Assembly: GCF_008974225.1 (NCBI RefSeq)
Contig: NZ_BKZR01000016.1
Coordinates: forward strand, 5,272 to 69,271
Direction: 5' to 3'
DNA length: 64,000 nucleotides
Source: Weizmannia acidilactici
GTDB taxonomy: Bacteria > Bacillota > Bacilli > Bacillales > Bacillaceae_C
Below, piece after piece: positions 17,657-26,945 of this stretch (positions are counted from its first letter, which is position 1; every line of letters starts with the position of its first letter). Below the pieces are notes generated by a model. It was not told the DNA's origin, searched no databases, and saw only the letters and a list, made by a program, of their open reading frames with translations. A program made the position numbers and the translations under genes.

Positions 17657-17665
17657 TCCGGAACC

Positions 17666-17696
17666 AAATCCGCTGCTAGACAGGGCAGCGGATTTT
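17666..17696 (+). terminator. Terminator after the 2-hydroxyacid dehydrogenase
   Basis: An 11-bp perfect stem (AAATCCGCTGC / GCAGCGGATTT) with an 8-base loop and T tail. Confidence 0.88.
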
Positions 17697-17801
17697 ACAG
17701 ACCATTGCTTTTGTGAAAAATTTCATAAACTTTGTATCCTGCTCCGTTTTTATCGATTATAATAGATTTTATAAACCTATTTTCATAGAGGAGAAAAATA
17801 C

Positions 17802-18626
17802 ATGGCATTTAAACTGATCGCATTCGATATGGACGAAACACTTCTAAACGACAACCATGAAATTTGCCAACGAAACATTGAGGCTATCAAAAAAGCAAAA
17901 GAACAATACGGTATCAAATTTGTGCCGGCAACGGGAAGGGGCTATTTATCGATCCAGCACGATTTAAAAACGCTTGGCTTATATGATGAACCGGGAGAAT
18001 ATGTCATATCTTTTAACGGAGGTGCCATAACCGAAAACAAAGGAAACCGCCTGCTGCAGTTCAGGGGGCTTGATTTTTATAAAATGAAAGAAATTTTTGA
18101 GTTCGGCCTGAAAAAGGATGTATGCATGCACGTGTACACGAAAGATAAGCTTTATGTATACCAGTTGTCGGAGAGCGAAAAGTTACGCCTTTTAAACCAC
18201 AAACTGGAATACACCGTGATGGAGGAAAACACCGTCGATTTTCTTGAGCACGAACCGATTTCAAAAATTTTATATCAAAATTTAAATATACCGTATCTTC
18301 GGTCTCTGGAACCGGAAATGGCCCATATTACGGACGGATATTGCACCGTCAGCTATTCCTCAAACCGCTATATGGAATTTAATGCGATTGGCGTGGACAA
18401 GGGGCAGGGGCTGAGAGATTTGGCAAAAATACTCGGGATCGATTTAAAAGATACCATCGCTGTCGGGGACAATTACAATGATTTGGCGATGCTCAAAACG
18501 GCCGGATTGCCGGTTGCCGCTGGAAATGCTGTCGAGGAAATCAAAAAGGTGTGCAGCTACACGACGAAAGCCGACAATAATGAAGGGGTTGTCGCGGAAC
18601 TGATTGAGAAATTTATTTTCCGCTGA
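17802..18626 (+). CDS. HAD-superfamily Cof-type phosphatase
   Basis: 274 residues. Motif I AFDMDETLLNDN (residues 6-17), motif II PATGRGY, and motif IV AVGDNYNDLAML are intact. It is a Cof/YbiV-type sugar-phosphate phosphatase by family; substrate not known. ATG with GAGGAG. It is a distant relative of the HAD gene at 13982 rather than a recent duplicate. It ends two bases before the convergent LacI gene. Confidence 0.85.
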   Translation: MAFKLIAFDMDETLLNDNHEICQRNIEAIKKAKEQYGIKFVPATGRGYLSIQHDLKTLGLYDEPGEYVISFNGGAITENKGNRLLQFRGLDFYKMKEIFEFGLKKDVCMHVYTKDKLYVYQLSESEKLRLLNHKLEYTVMEENTVDFLEHEPISKILYQNLNIPYLRSLEPEMAHITDGYCTVSYSSNRYMEFNAIGVDKGQGLRDLAKILGIDLKDTIAVGDNYNDLAMLKTAGLPVAAGNAVEEIKKVCSYTTKADNNEGVVAELIEKFIFR

Positions 18627-18628
18627 AT

Positions 18629-19597
18629 TTATGTTGTCTTTCGCTCAATCAGTTCAAATTTTAAGCCCGTAAGTGGTATTGTTTTTCCTTCAAGCCGGTT
18701 TTGGATAATGGAAAAAGCATTTCTAGCCTGCCCGCCGATCGGGTAATTGATCGTGGTGATATCCAACAAACGGGCAATATCCGTATTATCAAATCCGCAG
18801 ACGGCAAAATCCCCGGGCACGTTTAAGCCAAGCCTTTTCGCTTCGGATACAAGGCCGGCAGCAAAACGGTCGTTCGGCGCCATAAAAGCATCCGGTTTGT
18901 CGGCGGTATTTTTCCACCAGTGCGCCATCTCTTCGCCATCTCGGATTGATCCTTTATGATAAAAATGGGGAAGGGCGTGTTCATTTAAACAGTATTTCCG
19001 GCAGAAATCACGGAAAGCTTCCATTCTGCCTATTGTGTTTAAATGGCCGGGGTTTCCGTAAACATTTGAAATTTTGCGGTAACCTTTTGCATGGAGGTGT
19101 TCAAGGCCGAGCATATATCCTTCGTACTGATCCATAAAAACGGAAGGAATTTCTTTCATGATGACCCGCTGCCAGGTGACAATCGGCCCGTATTTTGAAT
19201 ACTGGGCAATCGTGTCCCAGTCATTTGCCCGAATGACGACCGCCAGCGCGTCTATTTGTCTGCGGCGGAGCGACTCAAGCGCATCCCGTTCTTTTTTTGG
19301 ATCTGCGTTTGTCAAAAATAAAGTAATATTATAGCCTTTCTCCTGGGCTGCCTGCGCAAAATTGCCCAAAAAAGTATTAATCTCGTCTCCTAAATAAGGT
19401 GCTGCGATGCCGATTAGCTTCGTTGCGCCTTTTTTTAATGAAACGGCGTTCAGATTCGGGACATAATCCAATTTTTCCATAACCGCCTGCACTTTTTTTC
19501 TCGTTTCCCAACTGACATAGCCGCTGTTGTTCAGCACCCTTGAAACCGTGGAAGGTGATACCCCGGCAAGTTTGGCAATCTCTCTTATATTGGCCAT
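18629..19597 (-). CDS. LacI-family repressor, divergent from the GH4 gene
   Basis: 322 residues. The N-terminal helix-turn-helix (IREIAKLAGVSPSTVSRVLN, residues 4-23) and hinge are typical of the LacI/GalR family, followed by a periplasmic-binding-like sensor domain. It faces away from a GH4 6-phospho-glycosidase gene; a perfect 14-bp palindrome lies between their start codons, so it most likely represses that gene and responds to a phosphorylated glucoside. The substrate assignment is inference. Confidence 0.88.
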   Translation of the reverse strand: MANIREIAKLAGVSPSTVSRVLNNSGYVSWETRKKVQAVMEKLDYVPNLNAVSLKKGATKLIGIAAPYLGDEINTFLGNFAQAAQEKGYNITLFLTNADPKKERDALESLRRRQIDALAVVIRANDWDTIAQYSKYGPIVTWQRVIMKEIPSVFMDQYEGYMLGLEHLHAKGYRKISNVYGNPGHLNTIGRMEAFRDFCRKYCLNEHALPHFYHKGSIRDGEEMAHWWKNTADKPDAFMAPNDRFAAGLVSEAKRLGLNVPGDFAVCGFDNTDIARLLDITTINYPIGGQARNAFSIIQNRLEGKTIPLTGLKFELIERKTT

Positions 19598-19640
19598 CTG
19601 TTGCCACCCCTTTTTGTTTCTAGTATAGCAAAGAAAACGC

Positions 19641-19660
19641 TTGACATGGAATGCATTCCA
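19641..19660 (+). promoter_or_regulatory. GH4 promoter -35 and LacI-type operator
   Basis: TTGACA (19641-19646) is followed at once by the perfect palindrome TGGAATGCATTCCA (19647-19660), which fills the space before a weak -10. A repressor here would block RNA polymerase. The overlapping GAAAACGCTTGAC just upstream resembles a poor catabolite-responsive (cre) half. Confidence 0.72.
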
Positions 19661-19705
19661 CCAATTAAGCTAAATTATGAAAAAACTTAACTGGAGGGTG
19701 CGCAC

Positions 19706-21046
19706 ATGAAAAAAGGAATTAAAATTGCAACGATCGGCGGCGGTTCCAGCTATACGCCGGAACTGGTAGAAGGTTTTATTAAACGCTATGATGAACTGCC
19801 TGTGAAAGAACTTTGGCTCGTTGATATAGAAGAGGGGAGGGAAAAACTTGAGATTGTCGGCAATATGGCGAAAAGAATGGTCAAGGCAGCAGGCATTGAC
19901 TGCGAAGTTCATTTAACGCTAAACCGCCGTGAAGCGTTGAAAGATGTCGATTTTGTCACAACCCAATTCCGCGTCGGGTTGCTCGATGCTCGCATTAAAG
20001 ATGAACGGATTCCGCTCAGCCACGGGATGATCGGCCAGGAAACAAACGGCGCCGGCGGAATGTTTAAAGCGTTCCGTACGATTCCAGTGATTTTGGATAT
20101 TGTAAAAGACATGAAAGAACTTTGCCCGGATGCATGGTTGATCAATTTTACCAATCCATCAGGCATGGTGACGGAAGCTGTTCTTCGTTACGGAAAATGG
20201 GAAAAGGTGATCGGCTTGTGCAATGTGCCAGTTGGTGCCGTCAAAAGTGCGGCCGAGGTTTTAAATAAAAAAGAAGAAGACCTGTTCTTTAAATTTGCCG
20301 GGATCAACCATCTGCATTGGCACCGGGTATTTGACAAGGATGGAACGGAACTTACGGAGAAAGTCATTGACGCGCTGTACGGGCCGAATGCCGACCCGGC
20401 CGTAGTTGTCGAAAACATTAAAAACATGCGTTTCTTATACGAACAAGTGAAAAATTTAAAAATGCTGCCATGCCCGTATCACCGTTATTACTACATGACG
20501 GATAACATGCTGAAAGAGGAGCTGGAAGCCTTCCATAACGAAGGAACGCGCGGGGAAGTCGTTAAAAGGATAGAGGCCAAATTGTTTGAACTTTATAAAG
20601 ATCCGAATCTCGACCATAAACCGGAAGAACTGTCCAAAAGGGGCGGGGCGCATTACAGCGATGCAGCATGTGAAATCATTAATTCCATCTACAATAATAA
20701 AGGGACCGTAATGGTCGTGTCGACAAGAAACAACGGTGCCATCGATGACCTTCCTTATGATTGTGCGGTCGAAGTTTCAAGCATTATCCGGGCACACGGG
20801 GCAGAACCAGTCAACTTCGGTAAATTTCCGCCGGCCCAGCGCGGTCTCCTGCAATTGATGAAAGCGATGGAGGAATTAACGATTGAAGCCGCTGTGACCG
20901 GAGATTACGCAACGGCATTGCAGGCGTTCACGCTCAATCCGCTCGTACCCAGCGGCGATATCGCCAAAACTGTTTTGGACGAAATGTTGGAAGCGCATAA
21001 AGATTACTTGCCGCAGTTTTTCCCGAAAGAAGCTGCCGTACATTGA
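19706..21046 (+). CDS. GH4-family 6-phospho-beta-glucosidase (LicH/CelF-like)
   Basis: 446 residues. GH4 enzymes use NAD+, a divalent metal and a redox mechanism. Visible are the Rossmann IGGGSSYTPELVEG (residues 9-22), GLCNVPVG with the metal-binding Cys near residue 172, and GINHLHW with the metal-binding His near 201. The ASN/serine pattern in FRVGLLDAR and the phosphate-binding segment fit the 6-phospho-beta-glucosidase subgroup, but 6-phospho-alpha cannot be excluded. It cleaves a phosphorylated disaccharide delivered by a PTS; no PTS gene is in the window. GGAGGGTG site. Confidence 0.83.
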   Translation: MKKGIKIATIGGGSSYTPELVEGFIKRYDELPVKELWLVDIEEGREKLEIVGNMAKRMVKAAGIDCEVHLTLNRREALKDVDFVTTQFRVGLLDARIKDERIPLSHGMIGQETNGAGGMFKAFRTIPVILDIVKDMKELCPDAWLINFTNPSGMVTEAVLRYGKWEKVIGLCNVPVGAVKSAAEVLNKKEEDLFFKFAGINHLHWHRVFDKDGTELTEKVIDALYGPNADPAVVVENIKNMRFLYEQVKNLKMLPCPYHRYYYMTDNMLKEELEAFHNEGTRGEVVKRIEAKLFELYKDPNLDHKPEELSKRGGAHYSDAACEIINSIYNNKGTVMVVSTRNNGAIDDLPYDCAVEVSSIIRAHGAEPVNFGKFPPAQRGLLQLMKAMEELTIEAAVTGDYATALQAFTLNPLVPSGDIAKTVLDEMLEAHKDYLPQFFPKEAAVH

Positions 21047-21058
21047 GTTGAATCAAAT

Positions 21059-21100
21059 CATGTAAAAGGGATGTCCTGCCTGGGTCATCCCTTTTACATG
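21059..21100 (+). terminator. Terminator of the GH4 gene
   Basis: A perfect 15-bp stem (CATGTAAAAGGGATG / CATCCCTTTTACATG) with a 12-base loop, 12 bases past the stop. The T tract lies within the stem end. Confidence 0.85.
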
Positions 21101-21150
21101 TCAAGCGTAAGAGGAGAAAAACCTTCCGCCGATTTAGGAAAGTTTTTGTT

Positions 21151-21369
21151 TTACCGCCTTTTCTTTTTATTGTCCGAAAGAAGCGCTTGTCTTTTCACTA
21201 CCGGTTCGAATGTGACCTGAACATGAAAGATGTTTTCTCCTTTTTCTGATACACCGGCCACTTTTCCTTTCCGGCCTTTTATTTTAATATCCTGGCCAGC
21301 AGTGGGAATTTCATCCATCAGCCGGCTCAGCACAAGCAGCCGGCCTTCAAAATAATGCACGACAGCCAT
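21151..21369 (-). CDS. Small conserved-looking protein, unknown function
   Basis: 72 residues starting MAVVHYFEGRLLVLSRLMD, with a central basic stretch (IKIKGRKGKVAGV) and a Lys/Arg-rich end; it looks like a small beta-barrel. The ATG at 21369 has GGGAGAG 6 bases upstream; the frame also extends to 21429 without a ribosome-binding site. I do not recognise the family. It marks the left border of the AT-rich island. Confidence 0.6.
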   Translation of the reverse strand: MAVVHYFEGRLLVLSRLMDEIPTAGQDIKIKGRKGKVAGVSEKGENIFHVQVTFEPVVKRQALLSDNKKKRR

Positions 21370-21763
21370 TAAAATCTCTCCCATAAACTGTTTCTTTATA
21401 CATATGAATGAGACAACATTTTGATTCATGGAACAGCATTTTGTGATGGATAATTGAACAAGTGGTCAAAGCATGCTAATTTGAAAGAAGCCGGATCAGG
21501 ACTTTGAAAGCAGGATTTTCGTGTCAAACCATAACTCATTATACTTGGTTATTTTGCTATAACTGATCCCAAATCTTATTCAGTATGGAATATGACATCA
21601 GATAAAGAACCTTTAATTAATTTATTGACTTTTTATCTAAAATCAATCTGCCTTCAGCAACTAAATATGAATGTAAATCAGTTGTATCTCGTTATCATTG
21701 TGATGTAAATGAGTAGATTGTTGATTTGTTCCCAAATATTTCCTCTGTAATAGCGGATATTTA
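21370..21763. other. AT-rich intergenic stretch at the island border
   Basis: About 390 bp clearly richer in A+T than the genes to its left. I see no ORF, RNA or repeat that I can name. The composition change suggests the left junction of the acquired cadmium island is here. Confidence 0.45.
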
Positions 21764-21831
21764 TTGACATTACGTAGATATGTTTCATATAATTAAAACA
21801 ATCGTATGAACATATGAATTATTGTTCATAT
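21764..21831 (+). promoter_or_regulatory. cadCA promoter and CadC-type operator
   Basis: Both hexamers are perfect: TTGACA (21764-21769) and TATAAT (21788-21793), spacer 18. Downstream of the expected start of transcription is an inverted repeat ATATGAA (21812-21818) / TTCATAT (21825-21831), a fitting operator for the ArsR-type repressor CadC, which is released by Cd, Pb or Zn. Confidence 0.75.
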
Positions 21832-21849
21832 ATAAAAGGGTGTGACAAA

Positions 21850-22236
21850 ATGAAAAACAAAATGATAACAGTAGAAGTATGTGAAGAAACTTGTGGCAGA
21901 ACGATTATTCATGCAGAAGTCGTAGCAAAAGTTAAAGAAAAGATCCCAAGTATAGAAATCTTAACTGAGATGGCGGATCTATTTAAAATACTTGGGGATC
22001 GAACAAGAACACGTATTCTATACGCTTTATTTGAATCGGAAATGTGTGTATGTGATTTAGCGTATTTACTCGGTATGTCGCAATCTTCTATTTCTCATCA
22101 GTTGCGGGTATTAAAGCAAGCCAAGCTAGTAAAAAATCGAAAAGAAGGAAAAGTAGTGTATTATTCACTTGCTGATAGTCATATCATTCAGATTTTTGAT
22201 CAAATATTGCAACACGTTAATGAAGATAAAATATAA
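21850..22236 (+). CDS. cadC: CadC, ArsR/SmtB-family metal-sensing repressor
   Basis: 128 residues. It keeps the metal-site cysteines of CadC: VCEETCG at residues 9-15 and EMCVCDL near residue 74. The winged helix reads LLGMSQSSISHQLRVLK. CadC represses cadCA and leaves DNA when Cd(II), Pb(II) or Zn(II) binds. ATG 21850 has AAAGGGTG upstream; an earlier in-frame ATG lies in the operator. cadA follows after 23 bp. Codon use is more AT-rich than in the flanking chromosome. Confidence 0.9.
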   Translation: MKNKMITVEVCEETCGRTIIHAEVVAKVKEKIPSIEILTEMADLFKILGDRTRTRILYALFESEMCVCDLAYLLGMSQSSISHQLRVLKQAKLVKNRKEGKVVYYSLADSHIIQIFDQILQHVNEDKI

Positions 22237-22259
22237 AAGGGAAGAGAGACGAGAAACGG

Positions 22260-24623
22260 ATGGAAGAGCAAAAACAGAAGATAAAGCGAGAATTTACGTT
22301 AGAAGGATTGGATTGTGCGAATTGCGCCATGAATATTGAAAATGGTGTAAAAGGAATAGCAGGTGTTTCAGCTTGCTCTGTTAATTTTGCAACCAAAACA
22401 CTTACGTTGGAAACAGAACAAACAAAAGAGGAAACTGTTGTATCCGAAGTAAAGAAAAAAGTAAAATTGTTAGAACCGCATATTAACCTACAAGAAAAAG
22501 GAATCATTACTCGAACTTTATACTTAAAAGGATTAGATTGTACGAATTGTGCTGCAAAAATCGAACAAGAAGTGGGACAGCTAGAGGGTGTTACATCATC
22601 CATTGTTGATTTTGTTTCCAAAAAACTAATTTTTGTAAGTTCTAATCCATCTAACATAGATCGATTAGAAACAGAAGCGACAAAGATTATTAAACGATTA
22701 GAACCGGAAGTAGAAGTCTTGTCAGAATCGCACGATCATGAACGTGATCATTGCAATGATACCGGAAGTGAAGACACGAAAAAATTGTTAGTTCGATTAG
22801 GAATTAGTGCCATAATAGCCGGAATTGGGATGTTCGCACCTGTTTCCAGTACTGTACAGCTCGGATTGTTTCTTATTGCCTACATTATTATAGGGGGAGA
22901 CATTGTTCTTAAAGCGGTTAAAAATATTCTGAGAGGGCAAGTGTTTGATGAGCACTTTCTAATGGCTCTAGCAACTATCGGAGCATTTGCCGTCAAGCAG
23001 TACCCAGAGGGAGTAGCTGTTATGCTATTCTATCAAGTAGGCGAATTATTTCAAGGGATTGCGGTTAATCGTTCCCGCAAGTCTATCAGTGCATTGATGG
23101 ATATTTGGCCAGACTATGCTAATGTAAAGGTCGGTAATGATATTCAACGAGTGTCTCCAGAAGAAGTGAGAATTGGAGATCTCATTGTGGTAAAACCCGG
23201 TGAAAAAGTTCCATTAGACGGAAAAGTCGTAGAAGGTAGCTCTATGGTGGACACATCTGCTTTAACAGGAGAATCAGTCCCACGGGAAGTGGAAGCTGGA
23301 AGTGATGTGTTAAGTGGTTTCATTAATAAAAATGGAGTCTTAACGATTGAAGTTTCAAAAGGATTTGGAGAATCAACTGTATCTAAGATTTTAGACCTTG
23401 TCCAAAATGCAAGTAGTCGAAAAGCACCAACAGAAAACTTTATTACTAAATTTGCTCGTTATTATACACCTGTAGTTGTGATCGTTGCAGTTGCATTAGC
23501 CTTCATTCCACCACTTGTAATAAGTGGAGCGACGTTTTCAGATTGGGTGTATCGGGCATTGGTATTCTTGGTTATTTCGTGTCCATGTGCGCTTGTTGTT
23601 TCCATCCCACTCGGATTCTTCGGGGGAATTGGTGCTGCATCCAAAGCGGGTATCCTTGTAAAGGGTAGTAACTATTTAGAAGCTTTAAATGATGTGAAAT
23701 ATGTTGTATTCGACAAAACGGGTACGTTAACCAAAGGTGTATTTAACGTAACAAGTATCCATCCAACGGGTGCAATGTCTAAAGAAGAATTGTTGGAATA
23801 TGCAGCGTTTGCAGAAGTTCATTCCGACCATCCGATTGCCCAATCTATTCGAAATGCATATGGACAAGTGATTAAAGAAGAAGCTATCCGAGGTTATAAT
23901 GAGATCTCTGGACATGGGATTCAAGTAACAGTCAATGGAAAAGAAATCTTAGTTGGAAATGCAAAGCTCATGACAAAAGAACAAATCTCGTTCAAAGAGC
24001 CAAATGAAATTGGAACCATTGTTCATGTCGCAGTAGATAAACAATATGCGGGATACATTGTTATTTCAGATGAAGTAAAAGAAGATTCAGCACAAGCTAT
24101 CCGTTCATTAAAGAAACTAGGTATTAAAAAGACAGTCATGTTGACGGGAGATGCCAAAACAGTCGGAGACATAGTAGGCAAAAAGTTAGGACTGGATGAA
24201 GTACATGCCGAATTGTTGCCGCAACATAAAGTAGCAGAAATTGAGAAGTTAGATGTACAAAAATCTCCAAAGGAAAAACTCGTGTTTGTCGGTGATGGTA
24301 TTAATGACACACCTGTTCTGGCACGAGCAGACGTAGGCATAGCAATGGGGGGATTAGGTTCTGATGCAGCCATTGAGGCGGCAGACATCGTCATTATGAC
24401 AGATGAACCTTCTAAGATCCCAACGGCCATTGGAATCGCAAGACAAACTCGTAAAATTGTCTGGCAAAATATTATGTTTGCTTTAGGAGTGAAGGGAATT
24501 TTCCTTCTATTAGGTGCTTTGGGGATTGCAACAATGTGGGAAGCTGTTTTCTCAGATGTAGGTGTCACAGTACTAGCCGTTCTAAATGCCATGCGGGTGT
24601 TACGAGTGAATCAAACTTTATAA
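22260..24623 (+). CDS. cadA: CadA, cadmium/zinc/lead-exporting P1B-type ATPase
   Basis: 787 residues. Two N-terminal heavy-metal-associated domains (GLDCANCAMN near residue 17, GLDCTNCAAK near 93), a His-rich stretch (HDHERDHCND) before the first membrane helix, the CPC metal site in SCPCALVVS (about 441-443), the phosphorylated Asp in DKTGTLT (about 483), the HP motif in HSDHPIA and GDGINDTP. It pumps divalent soft metals out of the cell. ATG with GGGAAGAG. It forms an operon with cadC. AT-rich codon use and flanking transposase relics indicate horizontal acquisition. Confidence 0.93.
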   Translation: MEEQKQKIKREFTLEGLDCANCAMNIENGVKGIAGVSACSVNFATKTLTLETEQTKEETVVSEVKKKVKLLEPHINLQEKGIITRTLYLKGLDCTNCAAKIEQEVGQLEGVTSSIVDFVSKKLIFVSSNPSNIDRLETEATKIIKRLEPEVEVLSESHDHERDHCNDTGSEDTKKLLVRLGISAIIAGIGMFAPVSSTVQLGLFLIAYIIIGGDIVLKAVKNILRGQVFDEHFLMALATIGAFAVKQYPEGVAVMLFYQVGELFQGIAVNRSRKSISALMDIWPDYANVKVGNDIQRVSPEEVRIGDLIVVKPGEKVPLDGKVVEGSSMVDTSALTGESVPREVEAGSDVLSGFINKNGVLTIEVSKGFGESTVSKILDLVQNASSRKAPTENFITKFARYYTPVVVIVAVALAFIPPLVISGATFSDWVYRALVFLVISCPCALVVSIPLGFFGGIGAASKAGILVKGSNYLEALNDVKYVVFDKTGTLTKGVFNVTSIHPTGAMSKEELLEYAAFAEVHSDHPIAQSIRNAYGQVIKEEAIRGYNEISGHGIQVTVNGKEILVGNAKLMTKEQISFKEPNEIGTIVHVAVDKQYAGYIVISDEVKEDSAQAIRSLKKLGIKKTVMLTGDAKTVGDIVGKKLGLDEVHAELLPQHKVAEIEKLDVQKSPKEKLVFVGDGINDTPVLARADVGIAMGGLGSDAAIEAADIVIMTDEPSKIPTAIGIARQTRKIVWQNIMFALGVKGIFLLLGALGIATMWEAVFSDVGVTVLAVLNAMRVLRVNQTL

Positions 24624-24724
24624 TAAAAAGCCAACCTGGTTTTAAGTCAATATTTTGGACACCGAAAAATGAAATTTAAATTATGATCCCATTCCATATT
24701 TTTCCTTTAATCTTTAGTTGCTTG

Positions 24725-24822
24725 ACATGGAGCCTCTGCGGACGTGGTGTTTTGCGAAGGGCGAAAGGGACACATGATTTCTTTCGCATAGGCACCAGCC
24801 TACCACGCCCGCCACTCCATGT
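24725..24822. repeat. 98-bp nested hairpin element
   Basis: Three stems nest around one axis: ACATGGAG (24725-24732) with CTCCATGT (24815-24822); GCGGACGTGG (24738-24747) with CCACGCCCGC (24803-24812, one mismatch); GCGAAAG (24751-24757) with CTTTCGC (24781-24787). No ORF. It lies between cadA and the IS3 relic and is far more GC-rich than both. It could be the end of a mobile element folded as single strand, a miniature element, or a structured RNA. Confidence 0.6.
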
Positions 24823-24853
24823 AAAGCAGACGCTTGTAACTATATGCAAAGAT

Positions 24854-25278
24854 TTATGATGCCCCTTTGATACGATCTTCTACTTCCTGTGGTGCCATGT
24901 AACCAAGACAGCTATGAATCCGTTTCCGGTTGTACCAGCCTTCTATATATTCGAATAAGGCTCTTTTCGCTGAATAAAAGTTCAAATATTTAACTCTGTA
25001 AATCTCTTCTTTTTTCAGAATCGCATGGAAAGACTCAATGCAGGCATTATCATATGGGTAACCTTTTTACTGAAGGAGTACTTAAACTGCTTCTTTTCCA
25101 TGTATTCAGCAAATTTTTCGCTTGTATACTGGGACCCCAAATCAGAATGCAAAAGGCCGTTGTGCTTGATAAGCATTTTCTACTGCCTTAAGGGCCAAAT
25201 CAGTCGTCATATGGCGGTCAAAAGAGTAGCCGATAATCTTTCTGGTATGCAAGTCCATGACAGAAGCCAGGTAACTTT
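24854..25278 (-). pseudogene. Relic of an IS3-family transposase (OrfB, integrase core)
   Basis: Reading the - strand, LASVMDLHTRKIIGYSFDRH, LHSDLGSQYTSEKFAEYM, ACIESFHAILKKEE and YNRKRIHSCLGYMAPQE are the second and third DDE parts of an IS3/IS150-type OrfB; the stop is at 24854. At least two one-base frameshifts (near 25150 and 25070) break it, and the first third is missing because it is joined directly to a Tn3-family transposase fragment. No terminal repeats are visible. Confidence 0.82.
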
Positions 25279-25772
25279 CAAGTGTAGTGATAGCAGGTAG
25301 GATGATTTTGTTTTTTCTTAGAAAATCTATGCATTCATGTAGTAGATGAATAGCACCCCCATTTTCCAAAGCTAATTGATGAAGATGCTTAAATGACATT
25401 CAATATTCTTTTAGTGTAAAAGTTACAAAGTCGTATTCATTACGAATTTCTTTCAAATGATCCCAAAGTGTATTTTCTCTTTGAGGATAAAGACTAAGCG
25501 AAGATGGAGTGGCACCGATTTGTTCGATATATAATGTATGATGAATCTGGGATGCTTTTGATATGAGTGTATGGCCAACCGGGATGCCGAAGAACGGCTA
25601 ATTGAACGGCGAACCCTAAACGGTTTTCTTCTCTCCTTCGCTTATTTATAATTTCTAAATCTCGTTTGGAAAAAGTGTAGTAGGTTCCTTGTACCCACTA
25701 ATCTTTAGGAATTTGCATAAAGGCCTGTCGCTGTTCCGGTGTAAGCAATTCTTTACCTCTCGCAATTTTCAT
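25279..25772 (-). pseudogene. Relic of a Tn3-family transposase (TnpA N-terminus)
   Basis: From ATG 25772 on the - strand: MKIARGKELLTPEQRQAF, YYTFSKRDLEIINKRRREE, FAVQLAVLRHPGWPY, then LHQLALENGGAIHLLHE and KNKIILPAITTLE. This is the N-terminal domain of a Tn3-family TnpA (~1000 residues when whole). Stops and frameshifts are scattered along it. At about 25279 it runs into the IS3 relic, so the rest has been deleted. Confidence 0.8.
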
Positions 25773-25932
25773 ACAGTATCATCTCATTCTGCAATTATTT
25801 TATATATCAATAGAGTGTAGTAGACTGATAAAATCATAGTTAAGAGTGTCTCATAAGACTTGTCTCAAAAACCGTGTCAGTTCGACTAGCCAAAATCCTT
25901 CAAGGCAATTTCAGCAATTGAACTAAATCGGA

Positions 25933-26421
25933 ATGGATATTATTTTTGAAGAAAAAATTTCTGGAGCAACAAAGGATCGTGAGCAACTTCAAAAATGTTA
26001 GAGGATTTACAGGAAGGTGACATTATTTATGTTGCAGACTTAACTCGGATCACTCGAATTACGCAGGATTTATTTGGATTGATTACATACGGGGGAAAAA
26101 GGCCAGTTTAAAATCATTAAAGGATACCTGGTTAGATTTATCAGAAGATAATCCAAACAGCCAATTCTTAATTACGATAATGGCTGGTGTTAACCAATTA
26201 GAACAAGATCTTATTCGTATGCGTCAACGTGAAGGGATTGAACTGGCCAAGATAGAAGGAAAGTTTAAAGGCCGATTAAAGAAATGTCATAAAAATCAGC
26301 AGGTATGAATTATGCAGTAAAGCTATATAAAGAAGGGAGTACGACTGTAAAGCAAATTTGTGAAATTACAAATGGATCTAGAGCTTCATTATATAGAAAG
26401 CTACCGGAAGGGAACAAATAA
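25933..26421 (+). pseudogene. Relic of a Tn3-type serine resolvase (TnpR)
   Basis: The segments DIIFEEKISGATKDREQL, GDIIYVADLTRITR, IMAGVNQLEQDLIRMRQREG and a C-terminal helix-turn-helix (TTVKQICEITNGSRASLYRK) match a serine resolvase, but frames change near 26000, 26090 and 26290 and the catalytic-serine N-terminus is missing. It is the partner of the divergent TnpA relic; the 160 bp between them would have held the res site. Confidence 0.78.
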
Positions 26422-26449
26422 TCATTCCTTATTCCATTAAAGGGCCAGA

Positions 26450-26923
26450 TTGTTGAGTAACATTTTGACTTTATTAAAGTATTTGGTGCCTTTATTACTG
26501 GCAATTCTGATAGAATATGTTTATAGAGGACGTGGCAGTGCTTTCAGTTCCGGGGGAGTCAACGAAGCACTATCCGTAAAGGAAGGTGTATTTGCTCAAA
26601 AAGAGAGAGCCGAGCAGATTTTTGCGTGGATGCTTGAGAAATTGCCAAACCTGGAGCCGCAAATCAAGTGGAACAAACCCACGTTTACCGATCGCGGCAC
26701 ATACATCATTATGTTTGCCACAGCAAAAAATCATTTGAGCATTTTACCCGAAAAAGAGACAATGGTGCATTTTGCCGATGAAATCGCCCAAGCTGGCTAC
26801 AGCGCTTCTTCACGCTTGTTCCGAATTCAATGGACTGAACCAGTTAATTACGAATTGCTAGAGAAGATAATTGAATTTAATATCAAGGATAAGGCAGAGA
26901 ATTCGAATTTTTGGCGGAAATAG
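26450..26923 (+). CDS. DUF1801 (YdhG-like) protein with an unusual N-terminus
   Basis: 157 residues from TTG 26450. The last ~110 residues form a DUF1801/YdhG iron-chaperone-like domain (AWMLEKLPNLEPQIKWNKP ... FRIQWTEPVNYELLEKIIEFNI). The first ~45 are unrelated: a hydrophobic stretch (YLVPLLLAILIEYVY), without a ribosome-binding site. Either a short true start lies near 26580 or the 5' end was replaced when the mobile elements inserted. The next gene is a close tandem paralogue, 22 bp on. Confidence 0.65.
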   Translation: MLSNILTLLKYLVPLLLAILIEYVYRGRGSAFSSGGVNEALSVKEGVFAQKERAEQIFAWMLEKLPNLEPQIKWNKPTFTDRGTYIIMFATAKNHLSILPEKETMVHFADEIAQAGYSASSRLFRIQWTEPVNYELLEKIIEFNIKDKAENSNFWRK

Positions 26924-26945
26924 CATAATATCGAAGGAGGAAGAC

